NCBI GenBank assembly: GCA_022844065.1
Contig: JALHML010000023.1
Coordinates: 1 to 7,568 of the forward strand
DNA length: 7,568 nucleotides
Source of the DNA: Minisyncoccota bacterium
GTDB lineage: Bacteria; Patescibacteriota; Minisyncoccia; Phycocordibacterales; Phycocordibacteraceae
Direction: 5' to 3'
Shown here: one piece after another, positions 1 to 5,828 of the stretch
How the letters are laid out: every line of letters begins with the position of its first letter
How positions within the stretch are numbered: the stretch's first letter is position 1
Notes under the pieces: model-generated
Told to the model about the DNA's origin: nothing
The model's input: the letters and a program-made list of their open reading frames with translations, nothing else
Database searches by the model: none
Made by a program: the position numbers and the translations under genes

Positions 1-1
1 T

Positions 2-202
2 ATGGCACATCAATCAGAAGAGATAGAGCACAAGAAGTTCGTAGACTACAAGGACGTACAGTACCTTCGTATGTTCATGAACCCACATGCGAAGATTCTT
101 GCGAAGAAGCGTACCAACGTTCAGGCTAGTCGCCAGCGCGAGATCGCTCTCGCAATAAAGCGCGCACGCTACATGGCGCTTCTTCCATACCTCGCCGCAT
201 AA
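2..202 (+). CDS. rpsR: 30S ribosomal protein bS18
   Basis: The 66-residue product matches bacterial S18, a small-subunit protein that binds 16S rRNA in the platform next to bS6. The family signature is nearly complete: FVDYKDVQYLRMFMNP at residues 13-28, the basic stretch KILAKKRT at 31-38, and the hallmark C-terminal block AIKRARYMALLPY at 52-64. Bacterial S18 is usually about 70-85 residues, so this copy is short at the N-terminus. The window begins one base before this ATG, so the true start may lie upstream and the gene may be cut by the window edge. No zinc-binding cysteines are present. A strong terminator follows 12 nt after the stop, which makes rpsR the last gene of its operon, often rpsF-ssb-rpsR. 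The family assignment is very secure; the start is not. Confidence 0.95.
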   Translation: MAHQSEEIEHKKFVDYKDVQYLRMFMNPHAKILAKKRTNVQASRQREIALAIKRARYMALLPYLAA

Positions 203-214
203 CAAAGAGGATAG

Positions 215-244
215 AAAAGGCCCGCACAAGCGGGCCTTTTCTTT
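215..244 (+). terminator. Rho-independent terminator of rpsR
   Basis: A perfect 11-bp stem, AAAAGGCCCGC (215-225) with GCGGGCCTTTT (230-240), closes an ACAA tetraloop and runs into CTTT. It lies 12 nt after the rpsR stop codon. Because the stem begins with four A, it could also stop transcripts arriving on the minus strand. Confidence 0.93.
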
Positions 245-309
245 ATGAAGACAGACACTTTTTGAGTTATCAACTATGAGAACTAGACTCAGCATGGTTA
301 CATGAGTAG

Positions 310-329
310 GCGACGCGATGGGGCGTCGC
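310..329 (+). repeat. 7-bp inverted repeat with T-rich flank
   Basis: GCGACGC (310-316) pairs perfectly with GCGTCGC (323-329) across a 6-nt loop and is followed by ATTTGTTGTT. It is terminator-like for a + strand transcript. Confidence 0.5.
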
Positions 330-380
330 ATTTGTTGTTCCTTCTCAGGGGTATTAATGTCTATAAAAAATAAGAAACTA

Positions 381-410
381 ATGAGCTTTGAACGAAAGCT
401 CATCATTCTT
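381..410. terminator. Terminator-like hairpin, T-rich on both sides
   Basis: ATGAGCTTT (381-389) pairs perfectly with AAAGCTCAT (395-403) over a GAACG loop. On the + strand it is followed by CATTCTTTT. On the minus strand it is followed by TAGTTTCTTATTTTTT. It could therefore end transcripts from either side: a + strand transcript from the candidate promoter near 284, or a long efp read-through transcript. Confidence 0.55.
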
Positions 411-506
411 TTAGCTGGGATGACTCTTTTTGTGTTTACATCAAAAGATCCAGCAGATAGTCCTAGGAAATCGTTTCCTGCCCCTGGTACATTAATAAGC
501 GCCTCC

Positions 507-559
507 TGGTCGAGCGCCCCTTAACAGGGCACTGACCAAACGTGCGCAGAATGCGCGCG
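507..559. repeat. Two adjacent stable stem-loops
   Basis: The first is two-tiered: TGGTC (507-511) with GACCA (534-538), enclosing GCCC (516-519) with GGGC (527-530). The second is an 8-bp stem, CGTGCGCA (541-548) with TGCGCGCG (552-559), which has one T-G wobble in the + strand reading and a GAA triloop. A third hairpin begins 2 nt later at 561. Three consecutive hairpins with almost no spacers are unusual for a simple terminator. Confidence 0.5.
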
Positions 560-560
560 A

Positions 561-586
561 AACGCCTCCTTTTTAAAGGGGGCGTT
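561..586 (-). terminator. Hairpin downstream of efp, possible terminator
   Basis: A 12-bp inverted repeat, AACGCCTCCTTT (561-572) with AAAGGGGGCGTT (575-586), has one wobble pair and begins 14 nt after the efp stop. It lacks a good U-tract in the efp direction (only TTT follows), so termination there is plausible but not textbook. A processing or mRNA-stabilising hairpin is the alternative. Confidence 0.5.
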
Positions 587-600
587 GTTGGTGTAAATGG

Positions 601-1176
601 TTACGCCTTCTCGACGCGCTCAACGTATTCTCCAGTATCGGTGTTGATTCGAAGAATGTCGCCTTCGTTAATAAAGAGGGGAGTGGTTATGGAAGCACCG
701 CTCTCAAGTACCACTTTCTTGTCTCCGCCGGTGGCGGTGTCGCCCCGAACTGCAGGAGGTGCCTCTTTAACCTTAAGCTCCACCTTGATCGGGATGGCAA
801 TTGTCATAGGGTTGTCATTGTAGAGAAGCACTTCAACCGGTGCGTTCTGCACAAGCCACTGTACCTTCTCGTGTACAGCGTTCTCAGGGAACGCGAAACG
901 ATTCTTTGGGTTTCCTGACTCTGCAAACCACGATTCGCCGCGATTCGTATAAAGGTACGTCGCCTGCATCTTGCCAATGTCTGCTTCAGGTACCGTCTCT
1001 GACTGGTGAAATGAGATCTCGAGTACTTTCCCGGAGATGAGGTGCTTCAGTTTCGTCTGATTTACTGGCTTTCTTTGCTGCATGCGAAATACATGGGAGG
1101 AGAGGACTTCGTACGGCTCGTTGTTGTAAACGATAACCTTCTTCTGAGTAATCTCGTTGTAGGAAAGGATTGCCAT
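601..1176 (-). CDS. efp: Translation elongation factor P, variant loop
   Basis: The 191-residue product has the length and three-domain order of EF-P, which binds between the P and E sites and helps the ribosome form peptide bonds at polyproline stretches. Recognisable blocks are the N-terminal KOW-like domain with EPYEVLSSHVF (20-30) and TKLKHLISGKV (41-51), a middle OB domain containing ATYLYTNRGESWF, and the C-terminal OB domain with VRGDTATGGDKK, TPLFINEGDILRINTDTGEYVERV. The open frame continues upstream to 1440, but homology begins at this ATG and the extension lies antisense to the sigma gene, so 1176 is the start. No Shine-Dalgarno sequence precedes it. TATAAC on the minus strand (1212-1207) may be a -10 box. 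Residue 34, a modified Lys in E. coli, is Gln here. A hairpin at 561-586 follows. Confidence 0.96.
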   Translation of the reverse strand: MAILSYNEITQKKVIVYNNEPYEVLSSHVFRMQQRKPVNQTKLKHLISGKVLEISFHQSETVPEADIGKMQATYLYTNRGESWFAESGNPKNRFAFPENAVHEKVQWLVQNAPVEVLLYNDNPMTIAIPIKVELKVKEAPPAVRGDTATGGDKKVVLESGASITTPLFINEGDILRINTDTGEYVERVEKA

Positions 1177-1206
1177 AGGGAATGTAACGAGGAGAGCCTT
1201 CAGCGC

Positions 1207-1255
1207 GTTATAAAAAATGCCGGGCTCCCGGATAGGGGGTATGATACAGGACACC
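1207..1255. promoter_or_regulatory. Divergent promoter region between efp and the sigma gene
   Basis: On the minus strand TATAAC (1212-1207) resembles a -10 box for efp, leaving a leader of about 25 nt. On the + strand TATGAT (1240-1245) resembles a -10 box for the sigma gene and would start transcription near 1252, only a few bases before the chosen ATG. Between them lies CCGGG-CT-CCCGG (1220-1231), a short inverted repeat that could be an operator. No clear -35 element accompanies either -10. Confidence 0.35.
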
Positions 1256-1837
1256 ATGCCGGAAGCAACCATACCCCCGGAGTTGTCGGACGAAGAGATC
1301 CTACGCGCCTGCCGCAAGGACCCAGAAGTCTTTGCTCTGCTTGTTGCCCGGTACGAGGCCGCCTTTCTACGGAAGGCCCGCTCGATTGTCTGGTCGCCCG
1401 AGGACGCGGAGGAAGTAGTGCAGGACGCGTTTACCCGCATCTACCTCTACGCTGACCGCTACGAGGCAATGGAGGGCGCCTCGTTCTCATCTTGGGGTTA
1501 CATGATCCTCACCAGACTTGCGTTCACCCGATATAAAAAACTGAAGACCAAGAACGCGCGATTCACAGATCTTGATCCAGAGACGTATGAGCGACTTCCA
1601 GAAGAGGGCACCTTCCTCGAGGATCTGACAATTAGAGACGAGGTGCTCATGGCCCTAGCCAAGCTTCCAGAAGCAGCGCAACGAGTGCTCTCCCTGCAGT
1701 TTCTTGAAGGAAAGACTCAAGAAGAGATTGCACATAGCGAGGGAAGCACGGTACCGGCCGTTAAGACCCGAGTACATCGCGCGAAGAAATTACTAAAAGA
1801 CGCGTTAGAAGAGAATGCAAAACCCTATGACTCCTAA
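1256..1837 (+). CDS. ECF-type RNA polymerase sigma-70 family factor
   Basis: The 193-residue product has the two-domain form of extracytoplasmic-function sigma factors, which redirect RNA polymerase to specific promoters. Region 2 spans about residues 22-95 and includes FALLVARYEAAFLRKA, the conserved DAEEVVQDAF (50-59) and SSWGYMILTRLAF in the area that contacts the -10 element. Region 4 spans about 128-182 with LPEAAQRVLSLQFLEGKTQEEIA and the recognition-helix segment VPAVKTRVHRAKKLL. ATG 1256 is chosen because AGGA lies 4 nt before it and sigma homology begins soon after; ATG 1241 (+5 residues) and ATG 1217 are alternatives. The end overlaps the next gene by 23 nt, which suggests translational coupling to a membrane protein. 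Its promoters and stimulus are unknown. The family call is secure. Confidence 0.93.
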   Translation: MPEATIPPELSDEEILRACRKDPEVFALLVARYEAAFLRKARSIVWSPEDAEEVVQDAFTRIYLYADRYEAMEGASFSSWGYMILTRLAFTRYKKLKTKNARFTDLDPETYERLPEEGTFLEDLTIRDEVLMALAKLPEAAQRVLSLQFLEGKTQEEIAHSEGSTVPAVKTRVHRAKKLLKDALEENAKPYDS

Positions 1838-2156
1838 TTCATCCGTTTCTCGTACTGTTATGCGTCGCGTGCGCATACTTTATGGCATACGTGCTGCAAC
1901 TCCGGTGTTCGCAGCGAGCTTCCTTTTTGTACTTGCCCTCTGGGGTATTGGCAGGGAAGTGTGGGTAGCGAAAGTGTTCGAGAATATGTCGTCCTATGCT
2001 GATGTAACCGGCATGCTCAGCTTCCTCGCAAGCGCGTTTCTGAATACGGACATTGTTGTCCAGGCGCTTTCTATTCTCGCCCTGGGAGCTCTTATTTGGC
2101 TTGCGCGCAGCTTTGCGATCGCTATAGGGGAATCGCTGTCGATGCGGCGCATCTAA
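1815..2156 (+). CDS. Small two-helix membrane protein, possible partner of the sigma factor
   Basis: I do not recognise a named family. The 113-residue product starts with a basic segment (residues 13-26, VSRTVMRRVR then ILYGIR), followed by a hydrophobic helix at about 27-46, a roughly 30-residue polar loop, a second hydrophobic stretch at about 80-100 and the tail ESLSMRRI. By the positive-inside rule both ends would be cytoplasmic. ATG 1815 is preferred because AGAAGAG precedes it; ATG 1827 has nothing similar. Its start lies inside the sigma gene, the usual arrangement for sigma and membrane anti-sigma pairs. However, the cytoplasmic N-terminus is too short for a normal anti-sigma domain, and no HxxxCxxC zinc motif is present. 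A regulatory role is inference from position only; the coding call itself is good. Confidence 0.75.
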   Translation: MQNPMTPNSSVSRTVMRRVRILYGIRAATPVFAASFLFVLALWGIGREVWVAKVFENMSSYADVTGMLSFLASAFLNTDIVVQALSILALGALIWLARSFAIAIGESLSMRRI

Positions 2157-2193
2157 GACAAAAGGATCGCGATTGTGTCGCGACCCTTTTGTC
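2157..2193. terminator. Bidirectional terminator hairpin between convergent operons
   Basis: GACAAAAGG (2157-2165) pairs with CCTTTTGTC (2185-2193), and TCGCGA (2167-2172) with TCGCGA (2178-2183), around a TTGTG loop. There is one A-C mismatch. It begins directly after the membrane-protein stop and lies 9 nt beyond the recA stop, so it can serve both transcripts. The T-run is inside the 3' arm in either direction. Confidence 0.85.
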
Positions 2194-2202
2194 ATATATG
2201 CT

Positions 2203-3264
2203 CTAATCTTGCGCTAGTTTTTCTCGAATCTGCTTCAAGATTTCATTTGCAATAGGCTTGTTCTCTCTGAGGAATGTGCGTGTTGCATCATACCCGCGAC
2301 CAATAGAGTTCTCCTTATACTTGTAGCTTGAACCGGACTTCTGAAGAATGTCGTACTTCTCTCCAAGTGCAATGATTTCGCCCTCTCTTGAGATGCCTTC
2401 GTTGTAGAGAAGATCGAACTCCGTGGTTTTGAAAGGTGCTGCTACTTTGTTCTTTACCACCTTCACACGGACCCTTCCACCCACGATTTCTTCGCCCTTT
2501 TTGATTTGCGCAATACGTCTAATATCGAGACGGACAGAGGTATAGAACTTGAGGGCCTTTCCGCCGGTTGTTGTCTCTGGGTTTCCAAACATCACTCCAA
2601 TCTGCATGCGGATCTGATTGATGAAGATGATGATGGTGTTCGATTTTGCAGTGATTGCGGTCAGCTTCCTGAGTGCCTGACTCATGAGACGGGCTTGCTT
2701 ACCCATCTGTGCGGATCCCATGTCGCCCTCAATCTCATCTTTGGGGGTAAGGGCCGCGACTGAGTCAACAACGATGACGTCGATGGAGTTTGCACGAACC
2801 AAGGACTCGACGATTTCGAGTGCCTGCTCGCCGGTGTCTGGCTGTGAGATAAGGAGCTCGGGAAGTTTTACACCAATCTTTCGTGCATATTCAGGATCAA
2901 GCGCGTGTTCAGCGTCGACGAACGCGCAGATACCACCTTTCTTCTGTGCCTCAGCAATTACATGCAGTGCGAGCGTCGTCTTTCCAGAGGACTCAGGGCC
3001 GAATATCTCGATGATGCGGCCGCGGGGGAGTCCGCCGACACCAAGTGCAGCATCAAGACCAAGGGAGCCTGTAGGAATCGATTCGATTGCTGCTACCTTG
3101 CCGCTGCCATAGGTCATGATCGACTCGTCGCCGAACTTGGTCTGGATCTCCTTGATGGCGAGATCAATAGCGCGCTGCTTAGTATCAGCGGCACTTGCTC
3201 CCTCAACTACCTCGCTAGACGCAAGGGTCTTTGGGGCTTTTTTGGCTGGTTTCTTTGCAGGCAT
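2203..3264 (-). CDS. recA: Recombinase RecA
   Basis: The 353-residue product is RecA, the ATP-dependent DNA strand-exchange protein that also promotes LexA-type autocleavage. Visible features are Walker [10 protein letters not shown] (89-97), the catalytic-Glu block [13 protein letters not shown] (115-127), Walker B IDVIVVD (161-167), the L1 area [38 protein letters not shown] (211-223) and the L2 loop [25 protein letters not shown] (223-247). The C-terminal domain is complete. Two oddities: a Lys/Ala-rich extension of about 25 residues precedes the normal start of homology, and the chain ends EKLAQD without the acidic tail seen in E. coli. The start has no Shine-Dalgarno sequence. It lies 11 nt after the Ig-like gene and is probably cotranscribed with it and ftsK. 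No LexA-type box is evident. Confidence 0.98.
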   Translation of the reverse strand: MPAKKPAKKAPKTLASSEVVEGASAADTKQRAIDLAIKEIQTKFGDESIMTYGSGKVAAIESIPTGSLGLDAALGVGGLPRGRIIEIFGPESSGKTTLALHVIAEAQKKGGICAFVDAEHALDPEYARKIGVKLPELLISQPDTGEQALEIVESLVRANSIDVIVVDSVAALTPKDEIEGDMGSAQMGKQARLMSQALRKLTAITAKSNTIIIFINQIRMQIGVMFGNPETTTGGKALKFYTSVRLDIRRIAQIKKGEEIVGGRVRVKVVKNKVAAPFKTTEFDLLYNEGISREGEIIALGEKYDILQKSGSSYKYKENSIGRGYDATRTFLRENKPIANEILKQIREKLAQD

Positions 3265-3275
3265 GGTAGGAAAAG

Positions 3276-3599
3276 TTAATTAACGAATACGGATCGCCGT
3301 TCGGTTATCTCGCGCCCGAACCGATCGGTTGCGGTTAGGGATAGTATAGCGCCTCCAGAAGGAAGGGTAATGAATGCACTGAAGTTGCCAGATTCGTCCA
3401 TAAGGAGCGGTGCTCCATTAAGCCAGAGTGTTTTAGTGTGCAACGCTCGTCCTTCAATGTACGCGTGCCCGTCTTCAAGAGTCTCTTCATTAGGAGAATG
3501 GATAGCAATTTGTGGGCCTGTGAGTAGTGGCCACGCCGCCACTGCGCCATACGCGAGGAGTGCAAGCAGGAATAGGGCAGCGATAGAGCGTGTAGGCAT
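3276..3599 (-). CDS. Membrane-anchored Ig-like (glucodextranase B-like) domain protein
   Basis: The 107-residue product has a hydrophobic N-terminal segment (residues 5-26, [22 protein letters not shown]) acting as signal or anchor, then one small beta-rich domain (30-107). The pattern [22 protein letters not shown], then [22 protein letters not shown], then [16 protein letters not shown] resembles Ig-like repeats of the glucodextranase domain-B type (lNG, d..G.F, L..G.N.i.l.A.D..G). No lipobox Cys is visible, so it is probably held by the uncleaved helix with the domain outside the membrane. The start is 2 nt after the ftsK stop and the end 11 nt before recA, so it is locked into that operon. 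Its role is unknown; the domain type suggests protein or cell-wall binding. An envelope function linked to FtsK is speculative. Confidence 0.8.
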   Translation of the reverse strand: MPTRSIAALFLLALLAYGAVAAWPLLTGPQIAIHSPNEETLEDGHAYIEGRALHTKTLWLNGAPLLMDESGNFSAFITLPSGGAILSLTATDRFGREITERRSVFVN

Positions 3600-3601
3600 A
3601 G

Positions 3602-5749
3602 CTATAGTTCGTCTTCGTCGGTACTTGTTGCTCCGCCAGTGCTCAAGATTTCGCGAGGTCGAGAACCGTCAGCGGGGCCGATGACACCTTTCTCCTCGAG
3701 AAGGTCCATAAGGCGTGCGGCACGAGAGTAGCCGATACGCAGTTTGCGCTGGAGGTAGGAAGTAGAGGCACGGCCGGCTTCTTCAACAGCTTCACGGGCT
3801 TGTCCGTAGAGGTCGTCGTCTACATCGTCGTCTTCTCCTGCGAGCATAATCGCATCGTTTGCTTCGTGAACACCGGCTCCTCCGGTGCCCGTACCAAGAT
3901 CAAGGCTTGAGAGGGAACCAGCATTATGTGCTTTCAAGAAACTCACCACCTTCTTCACCTCTTGCTCGCTAATGTACGCAGTTTGAAGGCGAACTGGTTT
4001 CTGCATATCTGCCGACTGGTAGAGCATGTCGCCGGCGCCAAGAAGGAGCTCTGCACCGGAAGCGTCGAGGATGGTGCGCGAGTCGATCTGGCTCGCTACC
4101 TGAAGCGCGAGACGGGTAGGGACGTTCGCCTTGATGAGACCGGTAATGACGTTAACCGAAGGACGCTGGGTCGAGAGGATCAGGTGGATACCGACCGCAC
4201 GGGACATCTGTGCAAGCCTGACGATGGCACTCTCAAGTTCACGCGGGTAGCTCTGCATGATGTCGGCGAGCTCGTCGATAACAATCACGACGTACGGCAT
4301 GGCCTCAGGGATCTCTTTCGCTTTACGCTTCTTCGCAGGCTCAACGACAGTCGTGTGATAGGACTCAATGTCGCGAACTTGGCGGTCCTCGAGAATGGTG
4401 TATCGACGTTCCATCTCCTTTGCTGCCCATTTAAGAGCAAAGATAGCCTTCTTAGGGTCGGTGATAACCGGTGTGAGGAGGTGGGGGATACCGTTATAGA
4501 GCGTAAGTTCAACACGCTTCGGATCAATCATGATGAAGCGAAGCTGGTTCGGGCCGTTCCTGAAGAGGAGGGAGGTAATAACTGCGTGGATAGCCACCGA
4601 CTTTCCGGATCCGGTTGCGCCTGCAATAAGGCCGTGGGGCATCTTTGCGACGTTTACATAATGCGGAGTTCCGGTGATGTCACGACCAACGGCGGCCAGG
4701 AGTGGTTTCTTTGATGAGGACCATTCGGCAGCGCCAATAACACCTCCGAGGCCAACCATTGCCTTGGATGCGTTCGGGACCTCGATACCAACCAAAGACT
4801 TGCCTGGGATAGGGGCTTCGATACGAACTGGGTGTGCGGCCAGTGCAAGCTCAAGATTTGTCTGAAGCCCAACGATTTTCTGGAGGCGGACACCCTCAGC
4901 TGGCTTAATTGCGTACCGGGTAACGGTAGGACCGACCGAGACTTCGTCCATTTCTACGGAAATACCGAAGTTCTGGAAGGTGCGCTTAATAATGTTCGCA
5001 TTCGCTTTGATGTCCCCGACACCTGGCTTTCCTTTATCTTCTCCAAGAAGGGAGAGGGGAGGTGCCTCGTACTCTGCGTCAAAGTTTGGGATAGAGGGGT
5101 CGGTGCTTACGGACGAAGCTTGGTTGAACATAGTTACGACCGGTTCTTTCTCAGGAGCTTCTTCGTCTTCGGTAGCAGGTTCCTCATCGTTCTCCTCAAT
5201 CTCTTGTTCCTCATCGTCTGCAGCCTTCTTCTCAGAAAGCCGAGGAAGCTTTATGGAAGCAATCTTGTTGCTCGCCGCATCGGCTGCTTCCTTTAATACG
5301 CGTAGAAGAGCAACGACGTCGGTGGCGATGATGAGTCCAATCGCGATACTCGCGAGCAGGATGATAACTGCTCCTGCAACACCAAAGAGTTCCGCGGCAG
5401 CATGCCCAAGAGAGGTACCAGCGACACCCCCAAGAGCGTCCGTGATGATGCCGAGGAAGGTGAGGGTGGCGATGATGATGAGCACGATACCGGCTGCGGT
5501 GAGGGGAGCGAGGAACGACCGCTCAAGCATGACTGAGAGACCTACACCTATAAGGAGTACCGGCAAAAGAAAAGCCGCGACACCGATCACGCTGAAACCA
5601 AACCCAAAGATGGCGGTCCCAGCGAGACCAGCAAGACCAAGGCAAGCCAGTGCAAAGATAAGACCGAAAGCTATAAGCACAATGCCCGTCGTCCATTTGG
5701 CGAGAGCTCGATAGTTGTCCGCATCGCGGCGCTTCCGGCGCTTTTTCAT
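3602..5749 (-). CDS. ftsK: DNA translocase FtsK/SpoIIIE family
   Basis: The 715-residue product has the full FtsK order. An N-terminal membrane domain carries about four hydrophobic helices (roughly 18-46, 50-75, 82-104, 122-148). An acidic linker follows (176-202). The alpha/beta motor (about 245-605) has Walker A GATGSGKS (377-384), FIMIDPKRVEL, Walker B VIVIDELAD (488-496) and ILSTQRPSVNVITG. The C-terminal gamma winged helix (about 645-703) reads STSYLQRKLRIGYSRAARLMDLLEEKGVI. FtsK pumps chromosomal DNA through the division septum, guided by polar DNA motifs bound by gamma, and in many bacteria activates XerCD. The linker is much shorter than in E. coli. The start has no Shine-Dalgarno sequence; a TAGAAT box ends 6 nt before the ATG. 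It is the first gene of the ftsK, Ig-like, recA operon. Confidence 0.97.
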   Translation of the reverse strand: MKKRRKRRDADNYRALAKWTTGIVLIAFGLIFALACLGLAGLAGTAIFGFGFSVIGVAAFLLPVLLIGVGLSVMLERSFLAPLTAAGIVLIIIATLTFLGIITDALGGVAGTSLGHAAAELFGVAGAVIILLASIAIGLIIATDVVALLRVLKEAADAASNKIASIKLPRLSEKKAADDEEQEIEENDEEPATEDEEAPEKEPVVTMFNQASSVSTDPSIPNFDAEYEAPPLSLLGEDKGKPGVGDIKANANIIKRTFQNFGISVEMDEVSVGPTVTRYAIKPAEGVRLQKIVGLQTNLELALAAHPVRIEAPIPGKSLVGIEVPNASKAMVGLGGVIGAAEWSSSKKPLLAAVGRDITGTPHYVNVAKMPHGLIAGATGSGKSVAIHAVITSLLFRNGPNQLRFIMIDPKRVELTLYNGIPHLLTPVITDPKKAIFALKWAAKEMERRYTILEDRQVRDIESYHTTVVEPAKKRKAKEIPEAMPYVVIVIDELADIMQSYPRELESAIVRLAQMSRAVGIHLILSTQRPSVNVITGLIKANVPTRLALQVASQIDSRTILDASGAELLLGAGDMLYQSADMQKPVRLQTAYISEQEVKKVVSFLKAHNAGSLSSLDLGTGTGGAGVHEANDAIMLAGEDDDVDDDLYGQAREAVEEAGRASTSYLQRKLRIGYSRAARLMDLLEEKGVIGPADGSRPREILSTGGATSTDEDEL

Positions 5750-5755
5750 ATACGT

Positions 5756-5761
5756 ATTCTA
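5756..5761 (-). promoter_or_regulatory. Candidate -10 box of the ftsK operon, near-leaderless
   Basis: TAGAAT on the minus strand (5761-5756) is one mismatch from TATAAT and ends 6 nt before the ftsK ATG. If used, transcription would begin at or within a base or two of the start codon, giving a leaderless message. This agrees with the absence of a Shine-Dalgarno sequence. No good -35 is seen at the usual distance, because the palindrome at 5758-5774 occupies the spacer. Confidence 0.4.
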
Positions 5762-5782
5762 GCACCGTGCTAGATTCGGTGC
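5758..5782. promoter_or_regulatory. 17-nt palindrome plus extra half-site, probable operator
   Basis: TCTAGCACCGTGCTAGA (5758-5774) is a perfect dyad around one central base. A further CGGTGC (5777-5782) is the complement of GCACCG inside the dyad (5762-5767), giving three related half-sites. The dyad overlaps the candidate ftsK -10 box and lies in the 79-nt gap shared with the divergent 289-residue gene. A repressor bound here could block ftsK-recA transcription. The divergent gene encodes a winged-helix-like C-terminus and is a natural but untested candidate ligand. Confidence 0.55.
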
Positions 5783-5828
5783 GTTTCAAAAGCCTTTTAT
5801 CTACTTGTCTAATAACATTGTTGCGAGG

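Larger units (their letters stand above)
245..600. other. Gene-free region between rpsR and efp, rich in inverted repeats
   Basis: I see no convincing protein gene in this 356-nt stretch. Open frames such as + 318-524 have no family resemblance, no ribosome binding site and a low-complexity tail. The region instead holds inverted repeats at 310-329, 381-403, 465-479 (nested in CCAG 450-453 / CTGG 484-487), 507-538, 541-559 and 561-586; the main ones are listed separately. A possible + strand promoter, TTGAGT (262-267) with a 16-nt spacer to TAGACT (284-289), would start a transcript near 296 that reaches the terminator-like hairpin at 381-410. Whether this is a small RNA, a long 3' UTR of efp or extragenic palindromes cannot be decided from sequence alone. 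Confidence 0.6.

Noticed and set aside
318..524. A 68-residue + strand open frame, and 14-406 on the minus strand
   Set aside because: No recognisable domain, no ribosome binding site, overlap with rpsR or with perfect hairpins, and a low-complexity tail.
1177..1440. Upstream extension of the efp reading frame (88 extra residues)
   Set aside because: It is antisense to the sigma-factor gene, has no similarity to EF-P, and the EF-P N-terminus aligns exactly from the ATG at 1176.
3926..4714. Long + strand open frame opposite ftsK (also 4980-5714)
   Set aside because: It is a shadow of ftsK, whose motor motifs are unambiguous on the minus strand; the shadow translation shows no domain.
5758..5774. 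CIRCE (HrcA) element or LexA box
   Set aside because: CIRCE has TTAGCACTC with a 9-nt spacer; this dyad has a 1-nt centre and different flanks. No GAAC-N4-GTTC or CTGT-N8-ACAG is present.
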